DNA of 64,000 bases from Acidimicrobium ferrooxidans DSM 10331 (GTDB lineage Bacteria; Actinomycetota; Acidimicrobiia; Acidimicrobiales; Acidimicrobiaceae). Within the stretch, counting starts at the first letter, position 1. Each line of letters opens with the position of its first letter. Both the position numbers and the translations under genes were made by a program. The notes beneath the pieces are model-generated. The model worked only from the letters and a program-made list of their open reading frames with translations, was not told the origin of the DNA and ran no database searches. Positions 18,275-28,400 of the stretch are shown piece by piece. The stretch covers positions 1,430,001-1,494,000 of the forward strand of contig NC_013124.1 in NCBI RefSeq assembly GCF_000023265.1. Reading direction: 5' to 3'.

Positions 18275-18550
18275 TCAACGGCGGCTCAGGCGTAACACCA
18301 GGAACGTGACACCGAGGATCACGTCGACCGCCACCCACAAAGCGATCACGATCCCTGCCCCGATCGTCGTGCCCACATCGGCGGCAGCCTGGCAGGTTTG
18401 GGTGGTGAGCGTCCCGCAGTGGGTGGCGTGCGACCCCGAGTGGATTCCCACCACCAAGCACACGATGAAGATGGCTTAGACGGCGAGGAACACCCAGCGG
18501 AAGATTCGCCGTCGCCGGCGCGGGGTTGTCGGCGTCTCAGACTGTTGCAT
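18275..18550 (-). pseudogene. Small two-helix membrane protein with an internal stop
   Basis: Starts at ATG 18550 after AAGGAGGGGG and encodes MQQSETPTTP, an arginine block, IFRWVFLAV, then TAA at 18476-18478, and continues in frame as AIFIVCLVVGIHSG. It ends in GAGIVIALWVAVDVILGV and RLSRR, giving two membrane segments around a cysteine-containing loop. Small proteins of this pattern, with Gln at the stop position, are common in actinobacterial mobile elements as I recall, so the stop is most simply a CAA-to-TAA change. The function of the family is unknown. Confidence 0.55.
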
Positions 18551-18671
18551 CGGTTTGCCTCCCCCTCCTTCACCGGGAGCGTGGCCCCCGCAGCGGTCAC
18601 TATAGCCCCGCGACGCTGGCAGCGCCCGCATCGAGGTAGGATCGGCCCTCCATCGCCAAGCGCAAACGACG

Positions 18672-19723
18672 ACTGGCTCTACCGGTGGTTGCGACACTCC
18701 GACCATGATGGTCGGTGGACAGGTAGCAACCACCGGTGGTGGGTTTTAGCATGCCAGGTCGACGCCTCGGGTTGGAAGAGTGGGAGGAGATCCGGGTCGG
18801 GTTGGTGCGAGGCGAGTCGCTGCGGGTGATCGCCCGGCGGCTCGGGCGGCCGGTGTCGACGATCGCTCGCGCAGTGGACCGCAACGGCGGTTGGATACGC
18901 TATGTGGCGGCTTGTGCGCAGCGTCGAGCGAAACGCTGTGCTCGTCGGCCCAAGCCACCGCGGCTGGTGGAAGACGCTGCGCTGGCTCGGCGTGTCACTC
19001 GGCGCTTGGTGGAGGACCAGGAGTCGCCGATGACGATCGCTCGAGCCAAGGACGTAAGTCATGAGACGATCTACCAGGCGAGCTACCCAGGAGACCGCGG
19101 GCTCGATCCAGGGCTGTGGCGTCATCTGCACCACCAGCGCCGCCCTCGCTGGCGGTGAGGCTTCCCTGGGGAGCAAAGACGCTTCGTGCTGGGCCAGTTC
19201 CAGCCGATCCACCAGCGCCCAGCGGCCGCCGCTCGCCGCACGCAGATCGGGCATCTCGAAGGTGACCTGATCATCGGCGCGAAAAACGCCTCGCCGGTCG
19301 TCACGATCATCGACCGCACCACACGCTTCTGCCTGCTTGGGGCATTGCCCGACGGCTACGACGCAGCATCTTTGGCGTCGTGTGTCATACGGCTGCTGCG
19401 CTCGATCCCTGAGGCAGGCCAGCGCACCCTCACTTGGGATCAGGGCCGAGAGATGACGCTGTGAGCGGACATCGAACATGTTCTCGGCACCCCCCTCTAC
19501 TTCGCTGATCCCCACGCCCCCTGGCAGCGTCCCGTCAACGAGAACTTCAACGGCCTCGTGCGCCGCTGGCTGGCGAAGAGCACCGACCTGTCCATCTACT
19601 CCCAAGCCGACGTCGACGCCATCGCCCGCCGCATCAACCACATGCCACGCCGCTCCCTCAACTAGGGCCACGCCCATCGCCACTACTACGATGCCCTCGT
19701 CGCGATGACCGATTGAACCGGCC
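18672..19723 (+). mobile_element. IS30-like insertion sequence, copy 1
   Basis: Shared with copy 2 from about ACTGGCTCTACC (18672) to GAACCGGCC (19723). Ends form an imperfect inverted repeat: GGCTCTACCGGTGGTTGCGAC at the left against the complement of the sequence ending at 19719 matches at 15 of 21 positions. The left end also holds a long hairpin (ACCGGTGGTTGC...GCAACCACCGGT) around CCGACCAT-G-ATGGTCGG. It lies 20 bp after the restriction gene. Confidence 0.75.
18751..19716 (+). pseudogene. IS30-family transposase with three in-frame stops (copy 1)
   Basis: One uninterrupted frame apart from stops at 19156-19158 (TGA), 19462-19464 (TGA) and 19663-19665 (TAG). The N-terminus is an IS30 helix-turn-helix (GLEEWEEIRVGLVRGESLRV). 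Later parts show SHETIYQASYPGDRG, HLEGDLIIGAKNASPVV (first catalytic Asp), LTWDQGREM (second Asp) and DPHAPWQRPVNENFNGLVRR (catalytic Glu region). At the second and third stops relatives normally have Trp. The element is probably not autonomous. Confidence 0.8.
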
Positions 19724-19742
19724 CTGCGTTGGAGCGAACGCT

Positions 19743-22724
19743 TCACTCTCGGATAAATAGATCATCAACCGAACTCGCTACTTTGTACTGTGCCGGGTTC
19801 TCGCGATCCTTGAGCGCCTCGAAATGCGCCTTGCCGCAGTCAATCTTCGCCTTTTCCTTGCCACGCAAGTCGTCGGCGACCACACTGCCCTTGGTCTCAA
19901 CGACAAAGTAAAAGTAGAGGCGCTCCTCGCCTTCCTGCTCGACGACCACCGCCCAGTCAGGGTTGTATCCGCCCAGCGGCGTCGGCACGGTGAACCAGCC
20001 CGGGAGTTTTGCGTAGACCTTGATATCACGGTTGTACTCGAGCTGCTGGGCAAACGTTAGCTCGGTGTCGGAGTCGTAGACCACCTGCTCATAGACCGAC
20101 TTCTTGGCCTCGAAGAGATTCTTCAGGTAGCCGGTCAGCTCCTCACTTTCGAACAGCTCCCGCGCGTAGTAGTGCTCGTCACCCAGGCGCTGGTATTTGA
20201 TGCCATCAACCATCGCCTTCCGCTTGCAGCGGTTAATAGTCTCTGCCGCCAGCTCGATGAACCGCTGGGGATTGCGCTTGAAGTCGGCCAGACGCCTACT
20301 TTCCGTCAGGACGCGGTAAATCGTGCGGCGCGTGAGTTGGGTCCGGTCTTGAAGCTCGGTAAGCAGGTCCGGCAGATCGATGTCCGTTTCCTCGAGCCCT
20401 ACGGGCGCCCCACGCTCGCGCTCGGCGGCTACCACGCCGGCCTTGCCGATGGCGATATCCGCCTTTCGCCACTGGAGGCTCACCTTCGGGATCGCCGGCA
20501 TTTCTTTGAGCGCTTTGATGCACGCCTCCACGAGCGCTTCGTTGTCGAATTTCACCCGGTATGTGGTTTTGTCCTTGATGCGGTCCCACAGCGCCTTGAA
20601 CTCATCACTGATATGGACCTCCCCGCGAACACGCACCTGCCGACGCTCGTCGGCGTTCTTGATCTCAAGCCGCCCGGCCGCCTTCTTGAGGACATCCGTG
20701 ATTTGGTCACGCTGCGCGGCGAACTCCTCGGGCACTTCCACGGTGCCGTCCCTGAGTGCCCTTCTGAGTGAATCCTGCACCCGTCCTTTGGCGTCGATGT
20801 AGCCATAGGCCTTGAAGGACTCCCACAACGCCTTCGACCGTTCGATGCCGAGCGGCGAGGCTTTGCCATTCGCATCGGTGACCACGATGTGAGCGAACTG
20901 GTCCGCCTCGACAATGCCGAACCGGATGCCGGTATCCTCCTCGATTTCCTTCTGCAAGTTCTCGGCGAAGTCCTCGTAGCTCTCCGTAGCGATCACGGTC
21001 AGTGTATTGACATCGAAGCCCCGCACACGCTCGCCGTACTGATTCACGCACAAACGCAAGCCGCGCCCGATGGTTTGCCGCCGTTCGCGCTCCGTACGGA
21101 TGTCTCGCAGGGTGCAGATTTGAAAGACGTTGGGGTTGTCCCAGCCTTCGCGCAGCGCCGAGTGCGAGAAAATAAACTTGATCGGCGTCTCGAGGGAGAG
21201 GAGCTTTTCCTTGTCCTTCATGATGAGGTTGTAGGCCCGCTCGGCGTTGTCGCGGCCCGCCTCGTTGTTCTCGGCAGTATCCGTCCAGCCGCCTTTCTTG
21301 TCGATGGAAAAGTAGCCGTTGTGAACCTTCTCGGCTTCGCGGCTCACATCCACCCCTTTGAAGAGCGGTTCATACTCTGGCAGGTTGGCAGCTCGTCGGT
21401 ACTCTTCCTCGAAGATGCGGGCGTAATCACCTTTCACGGGGTTCCCGGCCGCGTCATACTGGCGATACTTGGCGACTTCGTCGATAAAAAAGAGCGACAG
21501 CACCTTGATGCCCTTTGGTAGCAGGCGCATCTCCTTGTCCAGGTGCTCGCGAATGGTTCGGCGAATCAGCTGGCGCTGAACGGCCAGCATGTCCACGTCT
21601 CCCCAGGCCTGCCCCGGCTTGAGGAAGTGCTCGCCGCCGGGGACGCGCAGCTCCATGTACTCATTTCCCTTTTCGACCCGGATTTCGCCGATACGGTAGC
21701 CGGCGTAGATCGCGCGGCCGGCGATCTCTTCCAGGTCGTCGCCGTCCTGAACCTTCACCTCCCGCCGCTTGACCCCACCGCTGTCGGTCTTCACGTCCAG
21801 CTCGACCTTCGCTGAAATGATGCCGCGCTTGTTCGACACCGAAACCAGGCGCACGTAGGGCTTGTTGTGGGCATGTTCGACCGTGGCCGAGGCCACCTCG
21901 ATCTGCTTGACCAGCCGCTTCTCGTAGGCGTCCACAGCGTCCAGCCGGTAGACCATGTGGTGCTTATCCACGTGGGTGGCCGAGTAACGCAGGGTGCAAA
22001 GCGGATTCATGGCGTCGAGCGCTTCCTTGCCGCGCCCCTGAAGGCCGCCGTCCACGCTCTGAGGCTCATCGACGATCACAATGGGCCGGGTGGCCTTGAT
22101 CAGGTCGATGGGCTTTTCACCGCCTGTCTTCTCGCTTTCCTTGTAGAGGTTGTTGACGTCTTTCTTGTTGATGGCCCCGACGGTCATCACCATGATCTGG
22201 ATGTTCGCGCTGGTGGCGAAGTTGCGCACCTGCCCGAGTTTGGAGGAGTCGTAGAGGAAATAGTCGAAAGGCACGCCGGAGTACAGGCTCTTGAAATGGT
22301 CTTCGGTGATCTGAAGCGTCTTGTACACACCCTCCTTGATGGCAATCGACGGCACCACGATGACGAACTTGGTAAAGCCGTAGCGTTTGTTCAGCTCGAA
22401 AATGGTGCGCAGATACACATAGGTCTTGCCGGTGCCGGTCTCCATCTCCACAGTGAAGTCACCTGATGCGAGTGATTCCGAGGGCGGCAGGCCGTTGCGG
22501 AGTTGGATGTCGTTCAGGTTCTTGAGCAGCTCGTCGTCGAGCAACATCAGACGGTTGCCGATGCCAAGCTCGTTCTGCGCAACGCCGAGGCGCATCTGGG
22601 TGTCCGCGGGATCGCGCGTGACCGTGAACTCGGTGCGGCAGATCTCCTGCCCGCGGAACAGATCGCACACAGCCTCTATGGCCTGCCACTGGTAGTCGAG
22701 GTTCGGTTCAAAGTGCAGTTTCAT
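19743..22724 (-). CDS. res: Type III restriction enzyme, Res helicase/nuclease subunit
   Basis: A 993-residue DNA-dependent ATPase/translocase with a C-terminal nuclease; with Mod it cuts DNA at unmodified sites. Visible motifs: Walker A METGTGKT (94-101), DExx box DEPQS (219-223), SATH, the RQTIGRGLR helicase motif VI, and a PD-(D/E)xK nuclease with P922-D923 and E943-T-K945. Length is normal for the family. The ATG at 22724 shares a base with the mod stop (TGATG), so the two are translationally coupled; a GTG one codon earlier is possible. Last gene of the operon. No inactivating change is visible. Confidence 0.93.
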   Translation of the reverse strand: MKLHFEPNLDYQWQAIEAVCDLFRGQEICRTEFTVTRDPADTQMRLGVAQNELGIGNRLMLLDDELLKNLNDIQLRNGLPPSESLASGDFTVEMETGTGKTYVYLRTIFELNKRYGFTKFVIVVPSIAIKEGVYKTLQITEDHFKSLYSGVPFDYFLYDSSKLGQVRNFATSANIQIMVMTVGAINKKDVNNLYKESEKTGGEKPIDLIKATRPIVIVDEPQSVDGGLQGRGKEALDAMNPLCTLRYSATHVDKHHMVYRLDAVDAYEKRLVKQIEVASATVEHAHNKPYVRLVSVSNKRGIISAKVELDVKTDSGGVKRREVKVQDGDDLEEIAGRAIYAGYRIGEIRVEKGNEYMELRVPGGEHFLKPGQAWGDVDMLAVQRQLIRRTIREHLDKEMRLLPKGIKVLSLFFIDEVAKYRQYDAAGNPVKGDYARIFEEEYRRAANLPEYEPLFKGVDVSREAEKVHNGYFSIDKKGGWTDTAENNEAGRDNAERAYNLIMKDKEKLLSLETPIKFIFSHSALREGWDNPNVFQICTLRDIRTERERRQTIGRGLRLCVNQYGERVRGFDVNTLTVIATESYEDFAENLQKEIEEDTGIRFGIVEADQFAHIVVTDANGKASPLGIERSKALWESFKAYGYIDAKGRVQDSLRRALRDGTVEVPEEFAAQRDQITDVLKKAAGRLEIKNADERRQVRVRGEVHISDEFKALWDRIKDKTTYRVKFDNEALVEACIKALKEMPAIPKVSLQWRKADIAIGKAGVVAAERERGAPVGLEETDIDLPDLLTELQDRTQLTRRTIYRVLTESRRLADFKRNPQRFIELAAETINRCKRKAMVDGIKYQRLGDEHYYARELFESEELTGYLKNLFEAKKSVYEQVVYDSDTELTFAQQLEYNRDIKVYAKLPGWFTVPTPLGGYNPDWAVVVEQEGEERLYFYFVVETKGSVVADDLRGKEKAKIDCGKAHFEALKDRENPAQYKVASSVDDLFIRE

Positions 22725-24679
22725 CACAAGCTCCGCACGTTAGCGATGCCGTTCTGGTTGAGGATGGCGGCGAGGTTCGTCTTGGCCTCGTCGTCGGCAA
22801 AGGCGCTGTCCCGGAAGACGCAGGTGGTCTCGCCCGCCGGGGCGAGTTCCTTGCGCCACCCGACGATGCCCTGGCCAAGCGCCTCCACGTCGTCGACCGC
22901 AATCTCCTCGGACAGGCAAGCGATCAGCACGCCATAGCCTACGGCATAAACCGTGTATTTCTTCCCTTCTGTCCCCTGACTCTTGACTTCTTTCTCCTGT
23001 ATCGGCACGCACAGATCGAGGCCAAGCTTGAGCAGCAGTTCGTAAAGGATGTCCGCCTCGCTGCGGCCTTCGACAATGTGATCCTGGTGCGCAAACAGCT
23101 CCGCCTCAAGGTCATCAGGCTTGGGGTTCCAGGCGCGGATGTTGGATGTGTCCAGCTTGAACACGCGAAAACCGAGGTCGCCCGCAAACTGCGGGTTCTC
23201 ATCCTGGATCTTCCTGGCGGCACGGCGGAGACGTTCCTTGGTCAGCTCAGCGATGTTGCGCGGCTTTCCGAGCTTGTCGCAGAAGTCTGCGGCGACCTTC
23301 TGTTCCTTGTTCTCTGGGTCGACAGGCTCCGGGAGTTGGACAAGGATATAGCGACGGTTGCCGCCGTCGGCGGCGTTCTGTGCCATGACCGCATGGCCGG
23401 TGGTTCCGGAGCCGGCGAAGAAATCCAGGACAAGTTCTTTCTCCTTCACCCCAGCTGCTGATGCCAAGTACTCGATTAACCCCCGCGGCTTTGGATTGTT
23501 GAAGACCGTTGCCTCGAAAAGTTGCTGAAGCTCTTCAGACCCCTTTTCGTTGTAGCACGTATTATCGTCAAGAAGGTCGTTCAGTAACTTTGCTTGATCT
23601 AGCTCCTCAGGGAGCATTGTTCGACGGAGCCCTAAGTTGCGCGTTACAAAGAGCGTCCTATCAAGGGTTTCTTGATTGATTCTCCACGGACCCCTGATGC
23701 GCACATCCCTCGCGACTCTCCCATCCGTAACCTTAAGGTCGTCAAGCAATTCAAACGAGAGGCTGCGGGCCGCGTAGGTGCCCGCATTGTACGTTCCATC
23801 GCCACACTTGGCAATAGCACCGGAACGTAGCACTCGCACGCTTACTGTGTTGCCTTCGTTGAACACGGGGCGTGTCCCATCGGATACTTGACCCGCACTA
23901 AGTGGGGCGGCGGCATCTGAGCGAACGTATGCGACAACGTAATCGCACATGTCGGTCATTCGCTTCCTCAGGAAAGCGGTCTTCCTTGCCGCGCGACGCT
24001 TGATAACGCCGCAGAAGTTTTCCGCACCGAACACTTCGTCACACAGAGTGCGGAGGTGTCCGATTTCCCCATCGTCAATGCTGATAAAGAGCACTCCATC
24101 TTCCCGCAATAGGTTCCTCGCCAGCTTCAGCCTCGGATACATCATGTTCAACCAGTCGGTATGAAACCGCCCGCTGGCTTCGGTGTTGCTGCTGATCTTC
24201 CGCCCGCCCTCCACCTGCCCCGTCAGCTCGAGGTAGTTCTTGATGCTGTCCTGGAAGTTGTCCGGATACACGAAGTCCTTCCCCGTGTTGTACGGCGGGT
24301 CGATGTAGATGAGCTTCACCTTGCCCGCGTAGCTCTTTTGCAGGAGCTTGAGCACTTCGAGGTTGTCGCCTTCAATCACGAGGTTCTGCGTGGTGTCCCA
24401 GTCCACGCTGTCTTCGGGCGCCGGGCGCAGCGTCCCGGTCGAGGGCGTGAGCGCGAGCTGTCGAGCCTGGCGTTTGCCGTGCCAGTTGAGGCCGTACTTT
24501 TCATCGCAGTCGGTGACGGTGGCATCACCCACGAGCTGCTTGAGCACGTCAACGTTGACCGCCGCGCCGTTGGGTCCCTCGGTGATGAGCTCAGGGAACA
24601 ACGCCTTGAGCTTGGCGACGTTCTCCGCCACCAGGTCGTCGGAACGGGCTTCGGGGTCGGCGGGCGTCAGTTTCTTCAT
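22724..24679 (-). CDS. mod: Type III DNA methyltransferase, Mod subunit
   Basis: A 651-residue beta-class adenine N6-methyltransferase that recognises the target for both modification and restriction. The catalytic DPPYNTG (127-133) precedes the AdoMet-binding FAGSGTT (421-427), the beta order. The segment between them, about residues 225-400, is the likely target recognition domain, and its DNA is noticeably richer in A/T. The ATG at 24679 follows AAGGAGGAG with good spacing. Relatives share the N-terminal VAKLKALFPELITEG region. It is intact and lies between the DUF4391 gene and res. Confidence 0.94.
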   Translation of the reverse strand: MKKLTPADPEARSDDLVAENVAKLKALFPELITEGPNGAAVNVDVLKQLVGDATVTDCDEKYGLNWHGKRQARQLALTPSTGTLRPAPEDSVDWDTTQNLVIEGDNLEVLKLLQKSYAGKVKLIYIDPPYNTGKDFVYPDNFQDSIKNYLELTGQVEGGRKISSNTEASGRFHTDWLNMMYPRLKLARNLLREDGVLFISIDDGEIGHLRTLCDEVFGAENFCGVIKRRAARKTAFLRKRMTDMCDYVVAYVRSDAAAPLSAGQVSDGTRPVFNEGNTVSVRVLRSGAIAKCGDGTYNAGTYAARSLSFELLDDLKVTDGRVARDVRIRGPWRINQETLDRTLFVTRNLGLRRTMLPEELDQAKLLNDLLDDNTCYNEKGSEELQQLFEATVFNNPKPRGLIEYLASAAGVKEKELVLDFFAGSGTTGHAVMAQNAADGGNRRYILVQLPEPVDPENKEQKVAADFCDKLGKPRNIAELTKERLRRAARKIQDENPQFAGDLGFRVFKLDTSNIRAWNPKPDDLEAELFAHQDHIVEGRSEADILYELLLKLGLDLCVPIQEKEVKSQGTEGKKYTVYAVGYGVLIACLSEEIAVDDVEALGQGIVGWRKELAPAGETTCVFRDSAFADDEAKTNLAAILNQNGIANVRSL

Positions 24680-24690
24680 TGTCTCCTCCT

Positions 24691-25449
24691 TTATAGTCTT
24701 TCGCGAGCGGCCGCGCGGGCCGCTTCGGCGCGCTTGAGTTCCAGGTTCAGTTCCACCCGCCGGGACATCTGTTTCTCCCTGGCGGCAGCAGTGCCCAGGC
24801 GGGCGATCTCGGCGTCCAGTCGGGCGCATTCGCGCAACGCCTCCTGCCGCGCGGCGGCGTGATCGGCATCAGAGGCAAGGACGAAGACGCCCGTCACGCG
24901 GGCCGCCTTGAGCGCGAGCAGGGTATCCATCCAGCCCTGATAGAGGGCGTAAAGGGCGGTTCTCGGTTGCCGCCCCAGCGCCAACGCGGCGGAAAAGGCG
25001 GGCCAGGGCCCGGCGTCGCGCTCGGGACTCAGTTCCGCGACAACCAACTCGCCGTCGAGCACCGTCTTGCCCGCCTCGTTCTGCGCCCAACGCTTGTGGG
25101 CGGCGGAAAGGTCGGCCTGCGCGCCGAGTTCGGTGATCAGCAGCAACGGATAGGGCACGGCCCGATGCACCAGCTCCACCAGGCGCTGCACCTTGGCCCC
25201 GGCGCGCAGGGTCAAGCGAAGCACGGCGATTTCCAGGTACTCGCGTATGGCGTCCCGATATTCGGCCACGCCGATGGTCGCGGGCTTGAGCGCCGCAACC
25301 CAGACCAACTCCTCGATGCTCTCGTTGATCTGCCGCTTGTCGGCGCCCGTGGGCGCGCCGTTTTCAAGGAGCAGCGTCTTGGGCACGCGCCGGTCCACGC
25401 GGCAACTCGCGGGAAGGTCGAGGGCGGCCAGGATCGCGTCAGCGTTCAT
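24691..25449 (-). CDS. DUF4391 domain protein
   Basis: 252 residues matching the DUF4391 pattern: an N-terminal LPASCRVDRRVPKTLLLENG, KRQINESIEELVWVAALKP, VHRAVPYPLLLITELG, and a C-terminal charged coiled-coil-like helix (RVELNLELKRAEAARAAAR). The function of the family is unknown to me. The ATG at 25449 overlaps the helicase stop as ATGA, and the gene ends 11 bp before mod, so it is part of the same transcript and probably of the same complex. No nuclease or ATPase motif is apparent. Confidence 0.8.
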   Translation of the reverse strand: MNADAILAALDLPASCRVDRRVPKTLLLENGAPTGADKRQINESIEELVWVAALKPATIGVAEYRDAIREYLEIAVLRLTLRAGAKVQRLVELVHRAVPYPLLLITELGAQADLSAAHKRWAQNEAGKTVLDGELVVAELSPERDAGPWPAFSAALALGRQPRTALYALYQGWMDTLLALKAARVTGVFVLASDADHAAARQEALRECARLDAEIARLGTAAAREKQMSRRVELNLELKRAEAARAAARERL

Positions 25450-28400
25450 TCGCCCGCCTCGGGCAAGATCACAAGATAGGCCGCCACCTCGAAGTCGTTG
25501 ATGCCGGCAAATTCGCCTTTGAGCGCGTGCGTCCCGCCCGGAGAAAAAAGGCTGGCGACGGCCCGCTCCTCGTTCTTGCGCACCACCGAGGCGACGGCGG
25601 CGGCCAGCAGCCGTTGCGCGGAGCGCATGTCTTCGCCTTGCTTGGTGGCCCGGTCGAAACGGGCGCAGGCTCCGACATCGGGCAGATCGCGCCCGGCGCA
25701 GAGGCGCTTCAGCCGATCGAGGATTTGCTTGGCCTGGGTGTGGGGAAGCAGTACGGTGCCGTCCTCGCCCACGTGAACGAGGTAGTGCGGAGCCAGTGGA
25801 TAGCCCGCCTCGACCGTTCGCTTCGCCGCCTCACCCTCAGCCCGCAGGCAGAAGATGATGCCGGGCGGTATCTCGGCCTCGGTCGTCGTCGTGACCGCGT
25901 AGGTGCCGAGCGGCAGGTTCTCCAGCACGCCGGGGTGCGCCTTGCGGAACTCCGCGAGGTCGATGCGAAAGTCGGTCAGCGTGAGATCGGCGATCGAGAC
26001 ACCGGTCGAGAGGTCCTCCAGGTCGATGACCGCATCCTGGAGCTTGAGGAGCTGCTTGCGGCGGTACTCTAGGTCGTTCATCTGGTTGCCGGACTGCTGC
26101 TCGATGAGGTTTTCCTCGCCGGTCGCCGAGATGTCGAGGAGCACCATGCGGCCGCTCACGCGCTGCTCCAGGTTGATGTACTCCTCTAGCTCCATGTTGG
26201 GCCAGAAGTTGACGAGCTGAATGCGCTCGTTGGGCGAGCCGATGCGGTCGATCCGGCCGAACCGCTGGATAATGCGCACCGGGTTCCAGTGGATGTCGTA
26301 GTTGATGAGCCAGTCACAGTCCTGGAGGTTCTGGCCCTCGGAGATACAGTCGGTGGCGATCAGGAGGTCGAGTTCGCCTTCGTCGGCCAAGTCTTCCGGC
26401 CGTTCCTTGGAGCGCGGCGAAAAGGCCGTGAGGATGGAGGCGAGATCCTTGCGGAGCTTGGGCAGGGTGGTCTGGTTGTAGCCGGTGCCGGTGACCAGGG
26501 CGGTGTCGATGTCGAGCCGCTTTTTGGCCCACGGGGCGAGCTGGTCGTAGAGGTAGCGGGCCGTGTCCGCGAAGGCCGTAAAGACGATCAACTTCCGGTT
26601 GCCGGGGTTGATGGGGTTTTCGGCCTTCTGCTCGATCATTTTCCGAAGCGCGGCGAGCTTGGCGTCACGCGAAGCGTCCACCTGCCCAGCGGCGGTATGG
26701 AGTTTGACTAGCCGGTTGCGGTCTTCGATCAGGTCCTGCTTCCAACGGATAAGATCCAGGTCCTTGAGGAGGACCTTGACCTTGCGGCCGACCAGGAGAC
26801 TCTCGAAGGCGGGGTCGTCGACATCCAGGTCTTCGATGTCAATTTCCTCCATCTCCTCGGCGTGGTTCTCGATCCGTTCCAGCGTCGCCTCCACGTCTCG
26901 GAGCTGCCGCTCGACGGTCAGGGCGAACGACGGCACGGCGCTTTCCATGCGCTTAAGTACGTTCACGCGCAAGAGATGGATCAGGCTCTCTTCGCGGTCC
27001 ACCTGCCGGAAGAAGCCCGTGCCACCCTTGACCTCGGTGCTGTACTTCTTGTCGTAGGCTTCCTGCTTGTGCGGAAGCACGTACCGCAACGGCGCGTAGG
27101 CGGACAGATTCAGGCGGCGGATTTCGAGGTTGATGTCGCGGATGGGCGGGAACTTGCCCGCCAGGTCCACGTCGGCCTTGATGTTGATCGGCTTCAAGCG
27201 GTCCGGGAATCGTCCCGTCTCGGCGATGCCGTAGTATTTTTCGATGTGCTTGCGCGACCGGGCGATGGTCAGCAGGTCCAGGAGCGTGAAGTAGTCGAAA
27301 CCCAGCATCTCGATCAACCGCGACGGCGTGCGCTCGGACTCGTCCAGGTTGAGCCAGCGGTTGAACTGTTGCTGCGCCAGGCGGGTGGTGCTGTCGATGC
27401 TTCCGACACCGTGGTCGCGCAGGGCCGTGTCGTCGCCCTCGGTGGCAAAGGCAATCTGGTTGCGCAGGTCGGCCATGCGGTTGTTGACCGGAGTGGCGGA
27501 AAGCATGAGGACGCGGGTCTTCACGCCCTCTTTGATGATCTTGCGCATGAGTCGGTCGTAGCGCGTCTCACCGCCCTTCTGCGGTGTGCGCTTGTTGCGG
27601 AAGTTGTGCGACTCGTCGATCACAACGAGGTCGTAGTTTCCCCAGTTCACGTCCGCGAGATCGATATCGCCGGAGAGTCCGCTATCGCGCGACAGATCCG
27701 TGTGGTTCAGAACGTCGTAGTTGAAGCGGTCCGGGGCCAGGAAGTTGCGGCGGTCGTTGGCCTTGTAGAGCGTCCAGTTGTCGCGCAGGCGCTTGGGGCA
27801 GAGCACGAGCACGCGATCGTTGCGCAGCTCGTGGTACTTGATGATCGCTAGTGCCTCAAAGGTCTTCCCAAGGCCGACACTGTCGGCGATGATGCAGCCG
27901 CCGAAACGGTTGAGCTTGTCGATGGCTCCGATCACGCCGTCACGCTGAAACTTGAAAAGCTTCTTCCAGACCACCGTGTTGCGGATACCAGTCGCGGTCT
28001 TGACCACGCGCTCCTCGTCGAGTTCTTCTCCTCGGTCCCGGAAGATGTGGTGCAGGATCAAAGCATAGACGAGAAGCGGGTCCCGGTTCCCGGCCAGTTC
28101 TTTCAAGCTGTCGATCAATGCGGTCTTCGAGGCAGGGTCGGCCGCAAGGGCGGACCACTGTGCATCGAACCACTCGCTTAGTAACGTGGCCTCTTCGAGT
28201 GTCTCGGATGCCTGGATCAGGTTCATCGGATTGCCCGGCGTCAGGCCGAGGCCGTCCGTGCTGAACGCCAGCGAACCGAGGAGCGCCTGTACGGGGCGGC
28301 CGTTTGAGTTGCGGATGACGAACGCGCCTTGCGGGATGGGGCTCAACGCGCGGCGGACTTCCGCCTTGTTCTCGATCCACTGGAGCAAGCGCTTCGCCAG

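Noticed and set aside
16325-19716. Stop-codon reassignment in the island
   Set aside because: All three stop codons appear at different amino-acid positions, intact genes in the same island end normally with these stops, and no suppressor tRNA is visible. Decay is simpler.
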